From Micromonospora matsumotoense (lineage in GTDB: Bacteria > Actinomycetota > Actinomycetes > Mycobacteriales > Micromonosporaceae), in contig NZ_FMCU01000005.1 of assembly GCF_900091525.1 (NCBI RefSeq), forward strand, positions 310,001-374,000: a DNA stretch of 64,000 nucleotides, in the 5' to 3' direction. Shown in pieces: positions 42,171-50,830 of the stretch. Both the position numbers and the translations under genes were made by a program. Positions within the stretch are counted from its first letter, which is position 1. Every line of letters begins with the position of its first letter. The notes below the pieces were generated by a model. The model was not told where the DNA came from. It did not search any database and saw only the letters and a program-made list of their open reading frames with translations.

Positions 42171-42195
42171 TTCGATAGATGTTGACTCTATCGAA
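42171..42195. promoter_or_regulatory. TetR operator
   Basis: Perfect 9-bp inverted repeat TTCGATAGA / TCTATCGAA with a 7-base spacer in the divergent region between the TetR gene and the 42206 operon. Position and symmetry are those of a TetR operator. Confidence 0.75.
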
Positions 42196-42205
42196 AGTGG
42201 TGGCC

Positions 42206-42499
42206 ATGCCGTTCGGTGTGTTGCAGGAGATGCCCGGCGTCAGCGAGGCGGAGTACCGCCAGGTGGAACGGCACCTCGGACCGGACCGGCCGCCGGGGCT
42301 CGTCGCCCACGTCGCCGGCCCGGTCGAGGACGGCTGGCGCATCATCAACATCTGGCAGGACGAGGCCGCGTTCCGCCGGTTCCAGTCCGAACGGCTGGTC
42401 CGGGCGGCGGGCCTGGCGGCGCAGGAGGACGGCTTCGACCCGACGAAGGCGGCCGGCTTCCGCGCGGTGAGCGTCGACGGCACCGAGATGCCGTTCTGA
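42206..42499 (+). CDS. Dimeric alpha/beta-barrel, monooxygenase-like small protein
   Basis: A 97-residue protein with the ferredoxin-like pattern of antibiotic-biosynthesis-monooxygenase/YdhR-type barrels: an N-terminal strand, helix EAEYRQVERHLG, strand GLVAHVAGPVEDGWRIINIWQ and helix EAAFRRFQSERL. Such proteins act as cofactor-free oxygenases or only share the fold. ATG at 42206 is chosen over 42179, which would place the start inside the operator. Its stop overlaps the next ATG (TGATG). Confidence 0.75.
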   Translation: MPFGVLQEMPGVSEAEYRQVERHLGPDRPPGLVAHVAGPVEDGWRIINIWQDEAAFRRFQSERLVRAAGLAAQEDGFDPTKAAGFRAVSVDGTEMPF

Positions 42500-43425
42500 T
42501 GGCCGACGCCGCCGCCCTGCGGTCCCGAGGCGCCACCTTCTGGGCAGGGGCGGCGGCCGGCTGGATCCGGCACGCCGACTGGCAGGACGGGATCGGTCGA
42601 CCGTTGGGTGCGGCGGCCATGGATCGCCTGGCCGTGCGGCCCGCCGAACGCGTGCTCGACGTGGGCTGCGGTTGCGGCGGCAGCACGGCCGAACTCGCCT
42701 CGGCCGTGGGCGCGGTCGGCGCGGCGGTCGGCGTCGACATCGCCGAGGCGATGGTGGCCGCCGCCCGGCGACGATTCCCCCCGGACCGGTACCCCGGAAT
42801 CCGGTTCCACGCGGCGGACATCGACACCCTTGATGCCATGCCGGGAGCGCCGTTCGACGCCGCGTACTCGCGAATGGCCCTGATGCTGCTGGCGGACCCG
42901 GTCGCCGGCTGCACCGCGATCCGGCGGTCGATGCGCCCGGCAGGCCGACTGGCCGCGACCGTGTTCCGCGACGGCACCGTCAACCCGTGGCTGTTCGCCG
43001 CGATGCTCGGCGCGGCACCGCACCTCGGAACGCTGCCACCGCTACCGGTGGGAGCCGAACCCGGTCCGTTCGCCTTCGCCGACCCGGTGCGGCTCATCCG
43101 GATCCTCACCGCTGCGGGCTGGACCGCCGTCACGACCACGCCGTGTGACGTGGTCATGCAGGCACCCGACGACGCCGAGGCGGTGGCCGAGTGGCTCGTC
43201 GAGATCGGCCCGGCCGGTGCCGCGTACCGGGCGGCCCCGCCCGCCGGGCAGGCCGCGGCGCGCGCGGGAGCGGCCCGGTTGCTCGACCGGTTCCGGGAAC
43301 CCGACGTCGGCTACCGGCTGCCCGCCGGCCTCTGGCTCGTCACCGCGACCGCCGGGGCGGCCGACGAGCCGTCCGCTGCGGGCGACCCGTCCCACCCATC
43401 CCCTGACAGGACGAAGAACCGATGA
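42499..43425 (+). CDS. SAM-dependent methyltransferase (class I)
   Basis: A 308-residue protein with SAM-binding motif I VLDVGCGCGGSTAELA (~residues 51-66), acidic strand-2 end GVDIAEAMV, and a motif II-like AADIDTLDA. Similar to UbiE/methyltransf_25-type enzymes. Substrate unknown. One-base overlap with the upstream small barrel gene and four-base overlap with the downstream lipoprotein gene show a three-gene operon under the TetR regulator. The C-terminal 20 residues are Ser/Asp/Pro-rich. Confidence 0.88.
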   Translation: MADAAALRSRGATFWAGAAAGWIRHADWQDGIGRPLGAAAMDRLAVRPAERVLDVGCGCGGSTAELASAVGAVGAAVGVDIAEAMVAAARRRFPPDRYPGIRFHAADIDTLDAMPGAPFDAAYSRMALMLLADPVAGCTAIRRSMRPAGRLAATVFRDGTVNPWLFAAMLGAAPHLGTLPPLPVGAEPGPFAFADPVRLIRILTAAGWTAVTTTPCDVVMQAPDDAEAVAEWLVEIGPAGAAYRAAPPAGQAAARAGAARLLDRFREPDVGYRLPAGLWLVTATAGAADEPSAAGDPSHPSPDRTKNR

Positions 43426-43805
43426 GAACCGTGCGTACGCTCGTGTCGACCCTCTGTCTCGTGCTCACCCTGTCCGCGTGCGCCGACGCCGCCGCGCCAC
43501 CCGACGCCGCCGCGCCACCCGACGCCGCGTCCAGCGCGGCGGGTTCCGCCGCGGCCGGCGACTCGACGCCGGTGTCGGCGAAGGAGGTGTGCGCCTACCT
43601 GGAGGGGCAGTTGCCGACACTGCGGGGGATCGGGTCCGAGACCGGCGCGATGGCCAACCTCACCGTGAACCTCTATTCCTGGTACGAGAAGCAGGGCGCG
43701 GTGCCGAGTGGCCGCCAGATCGACGACCAGACCGGGCAGGAGTGCCCGACGGTCCGGACCGAGTTGCTCGACCTTGCCGGCATGGAGAGCTTCGACCGGC
43801 TGTAA
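43422..43805 (+). CDS. Small lipoprotein, last gene of the TetR-controlled operon
   Basis: A 127-residue protein with lipobox LSACAD near residue 20 and two in-frame repeats AAPPDA. The mature part has two cysteines (EVCAYL and QECPTV) and YSWYEKQG. No family recognised. ATG at 43422 overlaps the methyltransferase stop (ATGA). Confidence 0.78.
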   Translation: MRTVRTLVSTLCLVLTLSACADAAAPPDAAAPPDAASSAAGSAAAGDSTPVSAKEVCAYLEGQLPTLRGIGSETGAMANLTVNLYSWYEKQGAVPSGRQIDDQTGQECPTVRTELLDLAGMESFDRL

Positions 43806-43862
43806 GTCGTCCGATGCCGGCTCACCGCGCATCTCGTGCCCCCGCGATGTCCCGCTCGGGGG

Positions 43863-44414
43863 TCAGCGACGGTCGAGTGTCGACTCCAGCCGTCGGATGA
43901 GCGTCTTGCGTCCCTTGCCCCGGCGTTCGGCGCGCAGCGCGGCCCTGAGTTGTGCGGTGTCGAGGTCGCGGACGTGCCGGGTCGCCTCGGCGACGGTCAG
44001 CTTGGTGAGGGACCCGGCCGACGTGACGCCACGCCGGGCGCGTCGGGCCGGCCCGGTGTTGGCGACGTACTGCCGGCCGGACGTCGACGCCTTGCGCTTT
44101 CTGGCGTCGGTGGCGCGTTGCTGCTGCGGGGAGAGCTGCTTCCAGGCCCGGTCGGGCAGGTACCGGTCGGTCTCGCCGTCGTGCCGGGCCCGGGTGGTGC
44201 CCTGCCTGGTCCGCCACTTCTGGTCGCCCCAGCGCCGCAGGGACTGCTGCCGGTCGTCCCGTGGGCCCTGGTAGCCGCCGCCGCGCTTCTGGTACTCCCG
44301 GGTCAACAGCTGCGACTTGCGCGCCGACCACTGCCCCGGCCGACCACCCCGGTCACCGGCCCTGATCTCGTCCTTGAGTTGCTCCCGCAGCTCGGGCTTC
44401 GTGTACCGCGCCAT
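43863..44414 (-). CDS. DUF5872 domain protein
   Basis: A 183-residue, strongly basic protein. The N-terminal part, MARYTKPELREQLKDEI followed by GGRPGQWSARKSQLLTREY, and the RWGDQKWRT segment match DUF5872, a family of small basic proteins of unknown role found in bacteria and large viruses. The C-terminal half is Arg/Lys-rich with a helical ending (LRAALRAERRGKGRKTLIRRLE) that could bind nucleic acid. ATG at 44414. It follows the sigma factor gene on the same strand after a 32-base gap. Confidence 0.82.
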   Translation of the reverse strand: MARYTKPELREQLKDEIRAGDRGGRPGQWSARKSQLLTREYQKRGGGYQGPRDDRQQSLRRWGDQKWRTRQGTTRARHDGETDRYLPDRAWKQLSPQQQRATDARKRKASTSGRQYVANTGPARRARRGVTSAGSLTKLTVAEATRHVRDLDTAQLRAALRAERRGKGRKTLIRRLESTLDRR

Positions 44415-44446
44415 GGGTGCGGAGTACCCATGGTCGACCGCCGTAC

Positions 44447-45247
44447 TCACCCCCGGTCGGCGACGAGCTGGCCACGGAGGGCGGCCAGCGCCCGGGTGAG
44501 GAGCCGGGAGACGTGCATCTGGGATATACCGATCCGGTCGGCGATCTCCACCTGGGTCAGGTTGCCGTAGAAGCGCAGGGTCAGGATCCGGCGTTCGCGT
44601 TCCGGCAGGGTGGCGAGGGCGGGGCCGAGGGCGACGTGGATCTCGACCAGTTCGAGTTCGTGGTCCTCGACGCCGAGGGTGTCGGCGAGTTCCATGCCGC
44701 TGTCGGTGCCGACGGGGGTGGACAGCGAGGTGGCCTGGTAGGCGCGGGCCCCCTCCAGCCCTTCCAGGACGGTCTCCTCCGACACATCGAGGTCGGCCGC
44801 GATGTCGGCGACGGTCGGCGAGCGCCCCAGGGTGTGGGTGAGCGTGCTGTTCGCCTCGCTGATCGACAGGCGTAGCTCCTGGAGCCGGCGGGGGACCCGC
44901 ACCGACCAGGTGCGGTCCCGGAAGTACCGCTTGATCTCGCCGACGACGGTCGGGATGGCGTACCCGGTGAAGGCGACGCCCCGCTCCGGGTCGAAGTGGT
45001 CGACCGCCTTGATCAGCCCGACCGCCGCGGTCTGGGTCAGATCGTCGTCGTGCACACCGCGCCCCGCATAGCGGCGGGCCAGGTGACGGGCGAGCGGCAG
45101 CCACGCCTCGATGGCGCGGGCCCGCAGGGCCGGGCGGCGCGGGTCGTCGGCCGGCATCGCGGCCATCGCGGCCACGAGATCGTCGGCGCTGGCGGCGAGG
45201 TGCTGGTCGACGTGGATGCCGGCGGTCGGTTCGGACGTGGTGAGCAT
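44447..45247 (-). CDS. SigB/SigF-family RNA polymerase sigma factor
   Basis: A 266-residue group 3 sigma factor. Region 2 reads DLTQTAAVGLIKAVDHFDPERGVAFTGYAIPTVVGEIKRYFRD, region 3 TVADIAADLDVSEETVLEGL, region 4 LTLRFYGNLTQVEIADRIGISQMHVSRLL. This is the general-stress sigma family that is normally held by an RsbW-type anti-sigma factor. ATG at 45247 follows GGAAGG. The RsbW-like, STAS and PP2C genes of this window are plausible partners, though not in one operon. Confidence 0.93.
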   Translation of the reverse strand: MLTTSEPTAGIHVDQHLAASADDLVAAMAAMPADDPRRPALRARAIEAWLPLARHLARRYAGRGVHDDDLTQTAAVGLIKAVDHFDPERGVAFTGYAIPTVVGEIKRYFRDRTWSVRVPRRLQELRLSISEANSTLTHTLGRSPTVADIAADLDVSEETVLEGLEGARAYQATSLSTPVGTDSGMELADTLGVEDHELELVEIHVALGPALATLPERERRILTLRFYGNLTQVEIADRIGISQMHVSRLLTRALAALRGQLVADRG

Positions 45248-45400
45248 GCTGGGCCTTCCGCACGTGCCCGCTGATCGGAGCGACCGGAGACTTCTCCGCA
45301 TCGGCTGACGCCGGAAGCACGCGGACGGGCTGCGCGCTGTCGCAAAGCCACGATCACGGGCCTGACGCCGCGTCATGTCGTCCATGTAGTGGACCGAATG

Positions 45401-45424
45401 TTACCCGAATGATCGATGAATTAC
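45401..45424 (-). promoter_or_regulatory. Candidate SigB-type autoregulatory promoter
   Basis: On the minus strand: GTAA, 14-base spacer, GGGTAA, about 155 bases upstream of the sigma factor start. It matches GTTT-N14-16-GGGTA with two -35 mismatches. Weak but well placed. Confidence 0.3.
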
Positions 45425-45445
45425 CAGCCGAACGGCCGATTCCGG

Positions 45446-45740
45446 TCACCGGCTGAACGCCTCTCGCCGGCACGCGGTCATCTTGGGTGACTGGAAGTCA
45501 CCGTTCGGACCGACCTCGGTGATGCCGAACTCGGCCGTCCTCGTATCCGGGGCCGCCCTCCTTGGCCACGCACTCACCCCAGACCTTCCGCAGGGCCTCG
45601 ATCTCGTCGTTGGTCGCGTCGAGGGGGATCAGCGGACGCTGGTCGTCGGGGGAGCCCGCCGGGCCGCTCGACCCCGGCTCCGGACTCTGCAACGAGGCGA
45701 CCCGGGAACTGCCGTTGGTTCCGCGGTCCTGACAGGTTCC
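45446..45740 (-). pseudogene. Frameshifted remnant of a secreted protein gene
   Basis: On the minus strand one frame reads PLIPLDATNDEIEALRKVWGECVAKEGGPGYED, then protein-like sequence continues in a frame shifted by one base: AEFGITEVGPNGDFQSPKMTACRREAFSR, ending at a TGA at 45446. Removing a single G near 45530 joins them. The repeat form LDAT...EIEALRKVWGECV and the paired Cys recall a Micromonospora secreted protein family. The 5' end is missing at the efflux operon side. It could be a true frameshift or a sequence error in a truncated gene. Confidence 0.55.
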
Positions 45741-45766
45741 TGAAGAACCGTCGCCATGCTCCCGGT

Positions 45767-47065
45767 GTGCCAGCAGAACAGCTACCAGCGCAGAGTCCAC
45801 CGCGCCGCTTCAGCCGACGCGCGATCGTCCCGGCGGTGCTGATCCTGGCGATGTCGGCCATCGGGGCCGGCATCGCCTGGTCGGTCCACCGTGGCCCGTC
45901 CACCTCCGCCGCCGCCCCGCCGGTCACGGTGGAGACGGTGGCCGTCGTCCGGACCGACCTCGCCACCACCGTGTCGTTGACCGGCACCCTCGGTTACGGC
46001 CGGGCCGAACCGGTGAAGGGCGGTCGGAGCGGGACCGTCACCTGGCTGCCGTCGGCGGGGGCGACGATCAGCCGGGGCAAGCAGCTCTACCGGGTCGACG
46101 ACCAGCCGGTGCCCCTGTTCTACGGCGGCATGCCGCTGTACCGCGATCTGGCGGAGCCCGGCACGGTGGGCCGCGACGTGCGGATCGTCGCCACCAACCT
46201 CAAGGCGTTGGGTTACGAGATCGGCCGCCAGCCCGCGCCGGGGGAGAAGGTCACCCGGCCGGCGAAGGCGGGTCCCACCGCACCGGCCCCCGGGCAGGGG
46301 GAGGCGGCCTCCGGGCAGGGGGAGGCCGCCTCGGGGCAGGAACGGGCAGGGGCGGGGCAGGCGGCGTCCGGGCAGGGCGCGGCGGCGCCCACGCCGGCCG
46401 CGGGCGGCACGGCCGCCACCTCGACCCGGGTCGTCGTCCGCAAGGGTGACGGGGTGCTGACCGGGTCGCTGATGCGGGCCATCAGGCGTTGGCAGCAGGA
46501 CGCCGAGTTGCCGGTGACCGGCCGGATCGGCGTCGGCGACGTCGCCGTGCTGCCCGGCGCGGTCCGGGTCGACGCCGTCACCGCACTGCGGGGCGACGCC
46601 GCCGAGACGCCGCTGGTGACCGTCACGCCGACCACGAAGGTGATAACCGTCCTGGCCAAGGCGGCCGAGGCAGGCACGATCCGCCGGGGCGACCAGGTGA
46701 CGGTGACCCTGCCGGGCGACAAGACGGTCGACGGCACGATCTCGGCGATCGGCACCACCGTCACGCAGGACGACGACGCGGGCCCGACCGGCGAGCCCAC
46801 GCGCGCGGTCACGGTGACCGTGGATGACGACCTGGCCGGGATCGACGCGGCCGACGTCCAGGTCGACCTGGTCGGCGAGACCCGACCGGACGTCCTCGCC
46901 GTCCCGGTGGGCGCGCTGGTGGCGCTCAGCGAGGGCGGGTACGCCCTGCAACTGGCCGATGGCGGCCGGTTCGTCGCCGTCACCACCGGCATGTTCGCCA
47001 AGGGGATGGTCGAGGTCACCGGCGACGGTGTCACCGAGGACCTGAAGGTGGTGACCACCTCGTGA
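45767..47065 (+). CDS. Efflux adaptor protein with peptidoglycan-binding domain
   Basis: A 432-residue membrane-anchored periplasmic-adaptor-like protein. N-terminal membrane helix (residues ~17-42), then biotinyl-lipoyl-like strands ([24 protein letters not shown]), an inserted peptidoglycan-binding domain around [23 protein letters not shown], and C-terminal barrel strands ([47 protein letters not shown]). A Gly/Gln/Ala low-complexity insertion with 21-bp repeats interrupts residues ~172-215. Works with the ABC ATPase and permease encoded next. GTG at 45767 has no clear ribosome binding site. Confidence 0.88.
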   Translation: MPAEQLPAQSPPRRFSRRAIVPAVLILAMSAIGAGIAWSVHRGPSTSAAAPPVTVETVAVVRTDLATTVSLTGTLGYGRAEPVKGGRSGTVTWLPSAGATISRGKQLYRVDDQPVPLFYGGMPLYRDLAEPGTVGRDVRIVATNLKALGYEIGRQPAPGEKVTRPAKAGPTAPAPGQGEAASGQGEAASGQERAGAGQAASGQGAAAPTPAAGGTAATSTRVVVRKGDGVLTGSLMRAIRRWQQDAELPVTGRIGVGDVAVLPGAVRVDAVTALRGDAAETPLVTVTPTTKVITVLAKAAEAGTIRRGDQVTVTLPGDKTVDGTISAIGTTVTQDDDAGPTGEPTRAVTVTVDDDLAGIDAADVQVDLVGETRPDVLAVPVGALVALSEGGYALQLADGGRFVAVTTGMFAKGMVEVTGDGVTEDLKVVTTS

Positions 47066-47748
47066 CCGTGCTGGCCGTACGGGACGCCGCCATGCGCTAT
47101 CCCGGCGGGGTCACCGCCCTCGCGGGCGTCTCGCTCGACATCGCCGAGGGGGAGATGCTGGCCATCGTCGGCCCGTCGGGTTCCGGCAAGTCGACCCTGC
47201 TGCACATCATGGGCACCCTGGACCGGCCGACCTCCGGCACGGTGCACCTGGGCGGGCTCGACGTCGCCGGGCTCTCCGACCGGCAGTTGTCCGCGTTGCG
47301 CGGGCGCTGGCTGGGCTTCGTCTTCCAGCAGTTCCATCTCACCGGAGGGCTGAGCGCGGCCGAGAACGTCGCCACCGGGCTGCTCTATGCCGGGGTGGCC
47401 CGCCGGCACCGCCGGTCGTTGGCCCTCGCGGCGCTCGACCGGGTCGGTCTGGCGCACCGCGTCACCCACCTGCCGCACCAGCTCTCCGGCGGGGAACGGC
47501 AGCGGGTGGCGATCGCCCGTGCGCTGGTCCACCAGCCTGCGCTGCTGCTCGCCGACGAACCCACCGGCGCCCTGGACACCCGCACCGGCCAGGCCGTCCT
47601 GGACCTGCTGTACCGGCTGCACGCAGAGGGCACCACCATCGCCGTCATCACCCACGACCGGGACATCGCCGCCCGCCTGCCCCGCCGGGTCGAACTGCGC
47701 GACGGCCAGCTGGTCGCCGACTCCGGCCGGGTGGTGACAGCCCGATGA
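47062..47748 (+). CDS. MacB-type ABC transporter ATP-binding protein
   Basis: A 228-residue ATPase. Walker [11 protein letters not shown]-loop QQFHLT, signature [15 protein letters not shown], Walker [13 protein letters not shown] and H-loop ITHD are all intact. It overlaps the adaptor gene by four bases (GTGA) and the permease gene by four bases (ATGA), so all three are one operon. It powers export of an unknown substrate or extracytoplasmic mechanotransmission, as in MacAB/LolCDE-like systems. Confidence 0.95.
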   Translation: MTVLAVRDAAMRYPGGVTALAGVSLDIAEGEMLAIVGPSGSGKSTLLHIMGTLDRPTSGTVHLGGLDVAGLSDRQLSALRGRWLGFVFQQFHLTGGLSAAENVATGLLYAGVARRHRRSLALAALDRVGLAHRVTHLPHQLSGGERQRVAIARALVHQPALLLADEPTGALDTRTGQAVLDLLYRLHAEGTTIAVITHDRDIAARLPRRVELRDGQLVADSGRVVTAR

Positions 47749-49004
47749 CCACACCCACCAGCACGGGTACGCGGCAGACGCCGCACCCCCGTACCGCCCG
47801 CGAAGCCGCCCGGCCGGTCCGGCTGGCCGTGGCCGACCTGCTCGGTCTGGGGCTGCTCGGCATCCGTACCCGGCGGACCCGGGCCGCGCTGTCCGCGCTC
47901 GGCATCGCCATCGGGATCGCCACGATGATCGTGGTCACCGGCATCCCCGCCTCCAGCCAGGCCCAGCTGATGCGGGAGCTGTCCGCGCTCGGCACGAACA
48001 TGCTGGAGGCCAGAGCGCTGCCCGACCAGGACCCGCCGGCGCTGCTGCCGAAGGAGTCGACCGGCATGGTACGGCGGGTCGGCCCGGTGACGGGCGTCAG
48101 CGCGGTGGCCAACACCCACGCCCTGGTACGCCGCTCCGACCGCGCCGACCCCGGGGACGGCTCCGGCCTGACGGTGCTGGCCAGCCAGCTCGACCTGCTC
48201 CCGATCATCAACGCCCGGGTCCAGTACGGAAGCTGGCTCACCCCGGCGACCGCCCGGTTTCCCACCGTGGTGCTCGGCGCGGTGGCCGCGACCCGGCTGG
48301 GAGTCGTCGACGTGTCCACCGGAGGCGGCCCCGGCCAGCAGGTGATGATCGGCGACCGGTGGTTCACCGTCGTCGGCATCCTGGCCGGTGTCCCGCTGCT
48401 GCCGGAGATCGACCGGTCCGTGCTGGTCGGCTGGCCGGCAGCGCAGTCCGAACTCGGCTTCGACGGGCACCCCACGGTGCTCTACGTCCGGTCGCTGGAG
48501 CCGGCGGTGGAGCAGGTCCGGGCGGTGCTGCCCGAGACGGTGAGCCCCGAGCGGCCCGCCGACGTGCTGGTCAGCCGGCCGTCGGACGCGCTGGCTGCGA
48601 AGCGTGCCACGGAGAACGCCTTCTCGTCGCTGTTTCTCGCCCTCGCCGCGGTGGCGTTGCTGGTCGGCGGGGTCGGGGTGGCCAACACCATGGTCATCTC
48701 GGTGCTGGAACGGCGGGCCGAGATCGGCCTGCGTCGGGCGCTCGGGGCCAACCGGGGCCAGATCCGGGGCCAGTTCCTCACCGAGTCGGTGGCCTTGGCG
48801 ATGCTGGGTGGGATCGCCGGGACGCTGCTCGCAGTGGCCGTCACCGTCGGTTACGCCATGTACCACCACTGGCCGGTGGTGATCCCGCTGTCGTCGACGC
48901 TGGCCGGGCTGGGCGGTGCCGTGGTGGTGGGCGTGGTGGCCGGTGTCTATCCATCGCTGCGCGCCGCCGCACTGTCGCCGACCGAAGCGCTCGCCAGCGT
49001 CTGA
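47745..49004 (+). CDS. MacB/FtsX-type ABC transporter permease
   Basis: A 419-residue permease with the four-helix MacB layout: one N-terminal helix ([21 protein letters not shown]), a large extracytoplasmic domain (residues ~60-280), and three C-terminal helices forming the FtsX domain ([39 protein letters not shown], typical coupling segment). ATG at 47745 overlaps the ATPase stop. Confidence 0.93.
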   Translation: MTTPTSTGTRQTPHPRTAREAARPVRLAVADLLGLGLLGIRTRRTRAALSALGIAIGIATMIVVTGIPASSQAQLMRELSALGTNMLEARALPDQDPPALLPKESTGMVRRVGPVTGVSAVANTHALVRRSDRADPGDGSGLTVLASQLDLLPIINARVQYGSWLTPATARFPTVVLGAVAATRLGVVDVSTGGGPGQQVMIGDRWFTVVGILAGVPLLPEIDRSVLVGWPAAQSELGFDGHPTVLYVRSLEPAVEQVRAVLPETVSPERPADVLVSRPSDALAAKRATENAFSSLFLALAAVALLVGGVGVANTMVISVLERRAEIGLRRALGANRGQIRGQFLTESVALAMLGGIAGTLLAVAVTVGYAMYHHWPVVIPLSSTLAGLGGAVVVGVVAGVYPSLRAAALSPTEALASV

Positions 49005-49700
49005 CCGCGGCGGGGGACCGGTGTCGGGTCCGGTGCCACCCGGGTGCCGGTGCGTGGGGTGACCGAAGATATGCATCCGGTGACCGAGGAAATCTACGCG
49101 CGAAGCGCTAGACATTCTTTCTGGCGTCGGCTAACGTTCTTTCCGTTGACAGCAGAGATCGTCGAGGACGCCGACGAAGTGACCGAGCTTTACCCAGGGC
49201 TGGGACCCGTGTCGCGGCCCGCTCGGCACAGCGGTGGCAGCGTTGGCCATCGCGCGAAGCACGACAAGAGTGAATTGGCATGTGAAGACCCTGACGTCAT
49301 TCCAGGTCGGGGCAGACGGGTAGGCCGAGGCTGGTTCGGGGCTTACCCGGTAGGACAGTCCGTCGTACGTGGGCGGGGCCATGAAGTCGCGTGGGGCTCC
49401 GGCACCGGCGGGCAGCACGACCAGTACCCGAAAGATGAAGCAGAGGAAAGGGAGGGCCCGAACACCGTTGGATCGCCCGCCTCCAGGAAGCAGTGTGGTT
49501 CTGGAGCCGGACACCGCAGTTTCCATCGAACGAGAGGTGGTCTCCGGTCACGCTTATGCGATCCTCGCACCCCGGTCCGCCGATGGCGGCAGGTGCGGAT
49601 ACGACAATCCGACGTACCTGTCGGTAGATGGTGTTTTAACCCGTAAACCCCGGGCCCCGGCGCGAAAGCGCCGGGGCCCTCGTCACGGAGAGGTGTGTGG
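49005..49700. other. Long gap with no supported gene; structured 3' end
   Basis: Nearly 700 bases without a convincing protein gene. Open frames here lack conserved motifs and ribosome binding sites. GC content is lower than in flanking genes, particularly 49080-49150. The 3' end forms a strong GNRA-type hairpin before the MerR-like gene. It may contain an RNA gene or long leader. Confidence 0.45.
49652..49679 (+). terminator. GAAA-tetraloop hairpin before the MerR-like gene
   Basis: Perfect 12-bp stem GGGCCCCGGCGC / GCGCCGGGGCCC closed by a GAAA loop, preceded by GTGTTTTAACCCGTAAAC. It ends 21 bases before the start codon of the MerR-like gene, leaving the ribosome binding site free. It may terminate an upstream transcript or be part of a leader or attenuator. 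Confidence 0.65.
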
Positions 49701-50006
49701 ATGGCCCAACCCGACGACATGTTCGATGACGAGGACTACCCCGCCTACACGATGGGCCGCGCCGCGGAGATGACCGGCGCCTCACAGGACTTCCTGCGTC
49801 GCCTCGACGAGGCGAAGCTGATCACCCCGGTCCGGTCCGCCGGCGGCCACCGCCGCTACTCCCGTTACCAGCTGCGCCTCGCCGTGCGCGCCCGGGAACT
49901 GGTCGACCAGGGCACCCCCCTGGAAGCCGCCTGCCGGATCATCATTCTCGAAGACCAGCTCGAAGAAGCCCTCCGGCGCAACCAGCAGGACCAGCGGCCG
50001 AGTTGA
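49701..50006 (+). CDS. MerR-like small transcriptional regulator
   Basis: A 101-residue protein: acidic N-terminus MAQPDDMFDDEDYPAY, then a MerR-type winged helix (TMGRAAEMTGASQDFLRRLDEAKLITPVRSAGGHRRYSRYQL) and a short dimerisation helix (RIIILEDQLEEALRRN). No ligand domain is present. Close relatives are widespread in actinobacteria with the same DDEDYPAY start. ATG at 49701 follows GGAGAGG. A structured leader precedes it. Confidence 0.92.
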   Translation: MAQPDDMFDDEDYPAYTMGRAAEMTGASQDFLRRLDEAKLITPVRSAGGHRRYSRYQLRLAVRARELVDQGTPLEAACRIIILEDQLEEALRRNQQDQRPS

Positions 50007-50188
50007 TCGCTGAGCCCGCCGCCCCGGGTCGCGGCCGGCGGGCGTCCGGTCCGGGGAGGTGTTCGGTGTGGAGCTTGCGGGGTGGTCCAGCCGCCGCGGC
50101 AGGCATGGTGGTGGCTACCAGCGGTGTCCCCCGGTCGATCGCCCTGGGCGCCTCGTGTGTTAGTGGCCACATTCATCGATGGGGCCAG

Positions 50189-50200
50189 CTTTCCGGAAAG
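50189..50200. promoter_or_regulatory. Palindrome CTTTCCGGAAAG, candidate operator
   Basis: Perfect 12-base palindrome followed by GTTGCGATTAGCTCGACCGATAGTTTCGA. The GAAAGTTTCGA-like flank resembles operator-promoter regions of actinobacterial glycoside hydrolase genes, but no such gene starts within 600 bases, so this may be a promoter left behind. Confidence 0.35.
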
Positions 50201-50504
50201 TTGCGATTAGCTCGACCGATAGTTTCGAGGAGATCTGTCGGCCCCGGGTGCCGTCGGGTCCTGGCTGGGCGGCGGCGGACCCCGCTCGTGGCCGGCTTGG
50301 CCGACGCCTCGCCCGGCGACGCCGGAGCGTCACCCGACCTGCGGAAGAGCCGTCTGGGCAGGGGGAACGGCGTGGCGGCACGCGCGGAGGCCGGCCTTCC
50401 CCCGCGCGCCGGAGCCTGGGCGTGCCGGGTCGGACCTCCGCCCGGCGTGGGCCCGGCGACGGTGCGCCAGTGGGGCCGCTCCGGCCGCTCTTGAGCGTGA
50501 CCGG

Positions 50505-50534
50505 TTGAGCATATTATCGATAACCTGCTATCTT
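50505..50534 (+). promoter_or_regulatory. Candidate promoter with palindromic spacer for the esterase gene
   Basis: TTGAGC (50505-50510), 18-base spacer, TATCTT (50529-50534), with the perfect palindrome TTATCGATAA (50514-50523) inside the spacer, a classic place for a repressor site. It is about 300 bases upstream of the esterase start. The AT-rich patch is isolated in GC-rich sequence. Confidence 0.4.
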
Positions 50535-50830
50535 TCGGCCGGGAGCGAAGGGCACGTTCCCAGTCATCCCCGTCACTCGGCGGCGGTGCGCGAGGGCATC
50601 CCTTCCGCACCCCCTGCCAGTCGGTGAACAATCCGGGCCGCTCCACCGAGCCGTCGTGCCGCCAGCGCCGAACGGGCGCGTCCGCCCACCCGAGTCGACT
50701 CGCCCCCGGCGAGCCGGCGGGTACGAGCCGTCCTCCGCATCGTGCTGGCCCCGTCGGGCCAGCCGGCGCTCGCCCGTTCGACTTCGCGTATCACCACCGG
50801 GACAGAAGACCCATGGCAAGGAGCCAAGCA

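Larger units (their letters stand above)
50007..50830. other. Long gap with two candidate operators and no supported gene
   Basis: About 820 bases without a supported gene. Long open frames on both strands are compositional and lack motifs. It holds a palindrome resembling glycan-gene operators (50189-50200) far from any start codon, and a probable promoter/operator for the esterase (50505-50534). Confidence 0.45.

Noticed and set aside
49131..49526. 131-codon minus-strand frame in the gap after the efflux operon
   Set aside because: No ribosome binding site, no family features and codon use unlike real genes here; kept only as part of the non-coding stretch.
50173..50646. 157-codon minus-strand frame upstream of the esterase
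   Set aside because: Arg/Pro-rich composition, overlaps candidate promoter elements and shows no domain.
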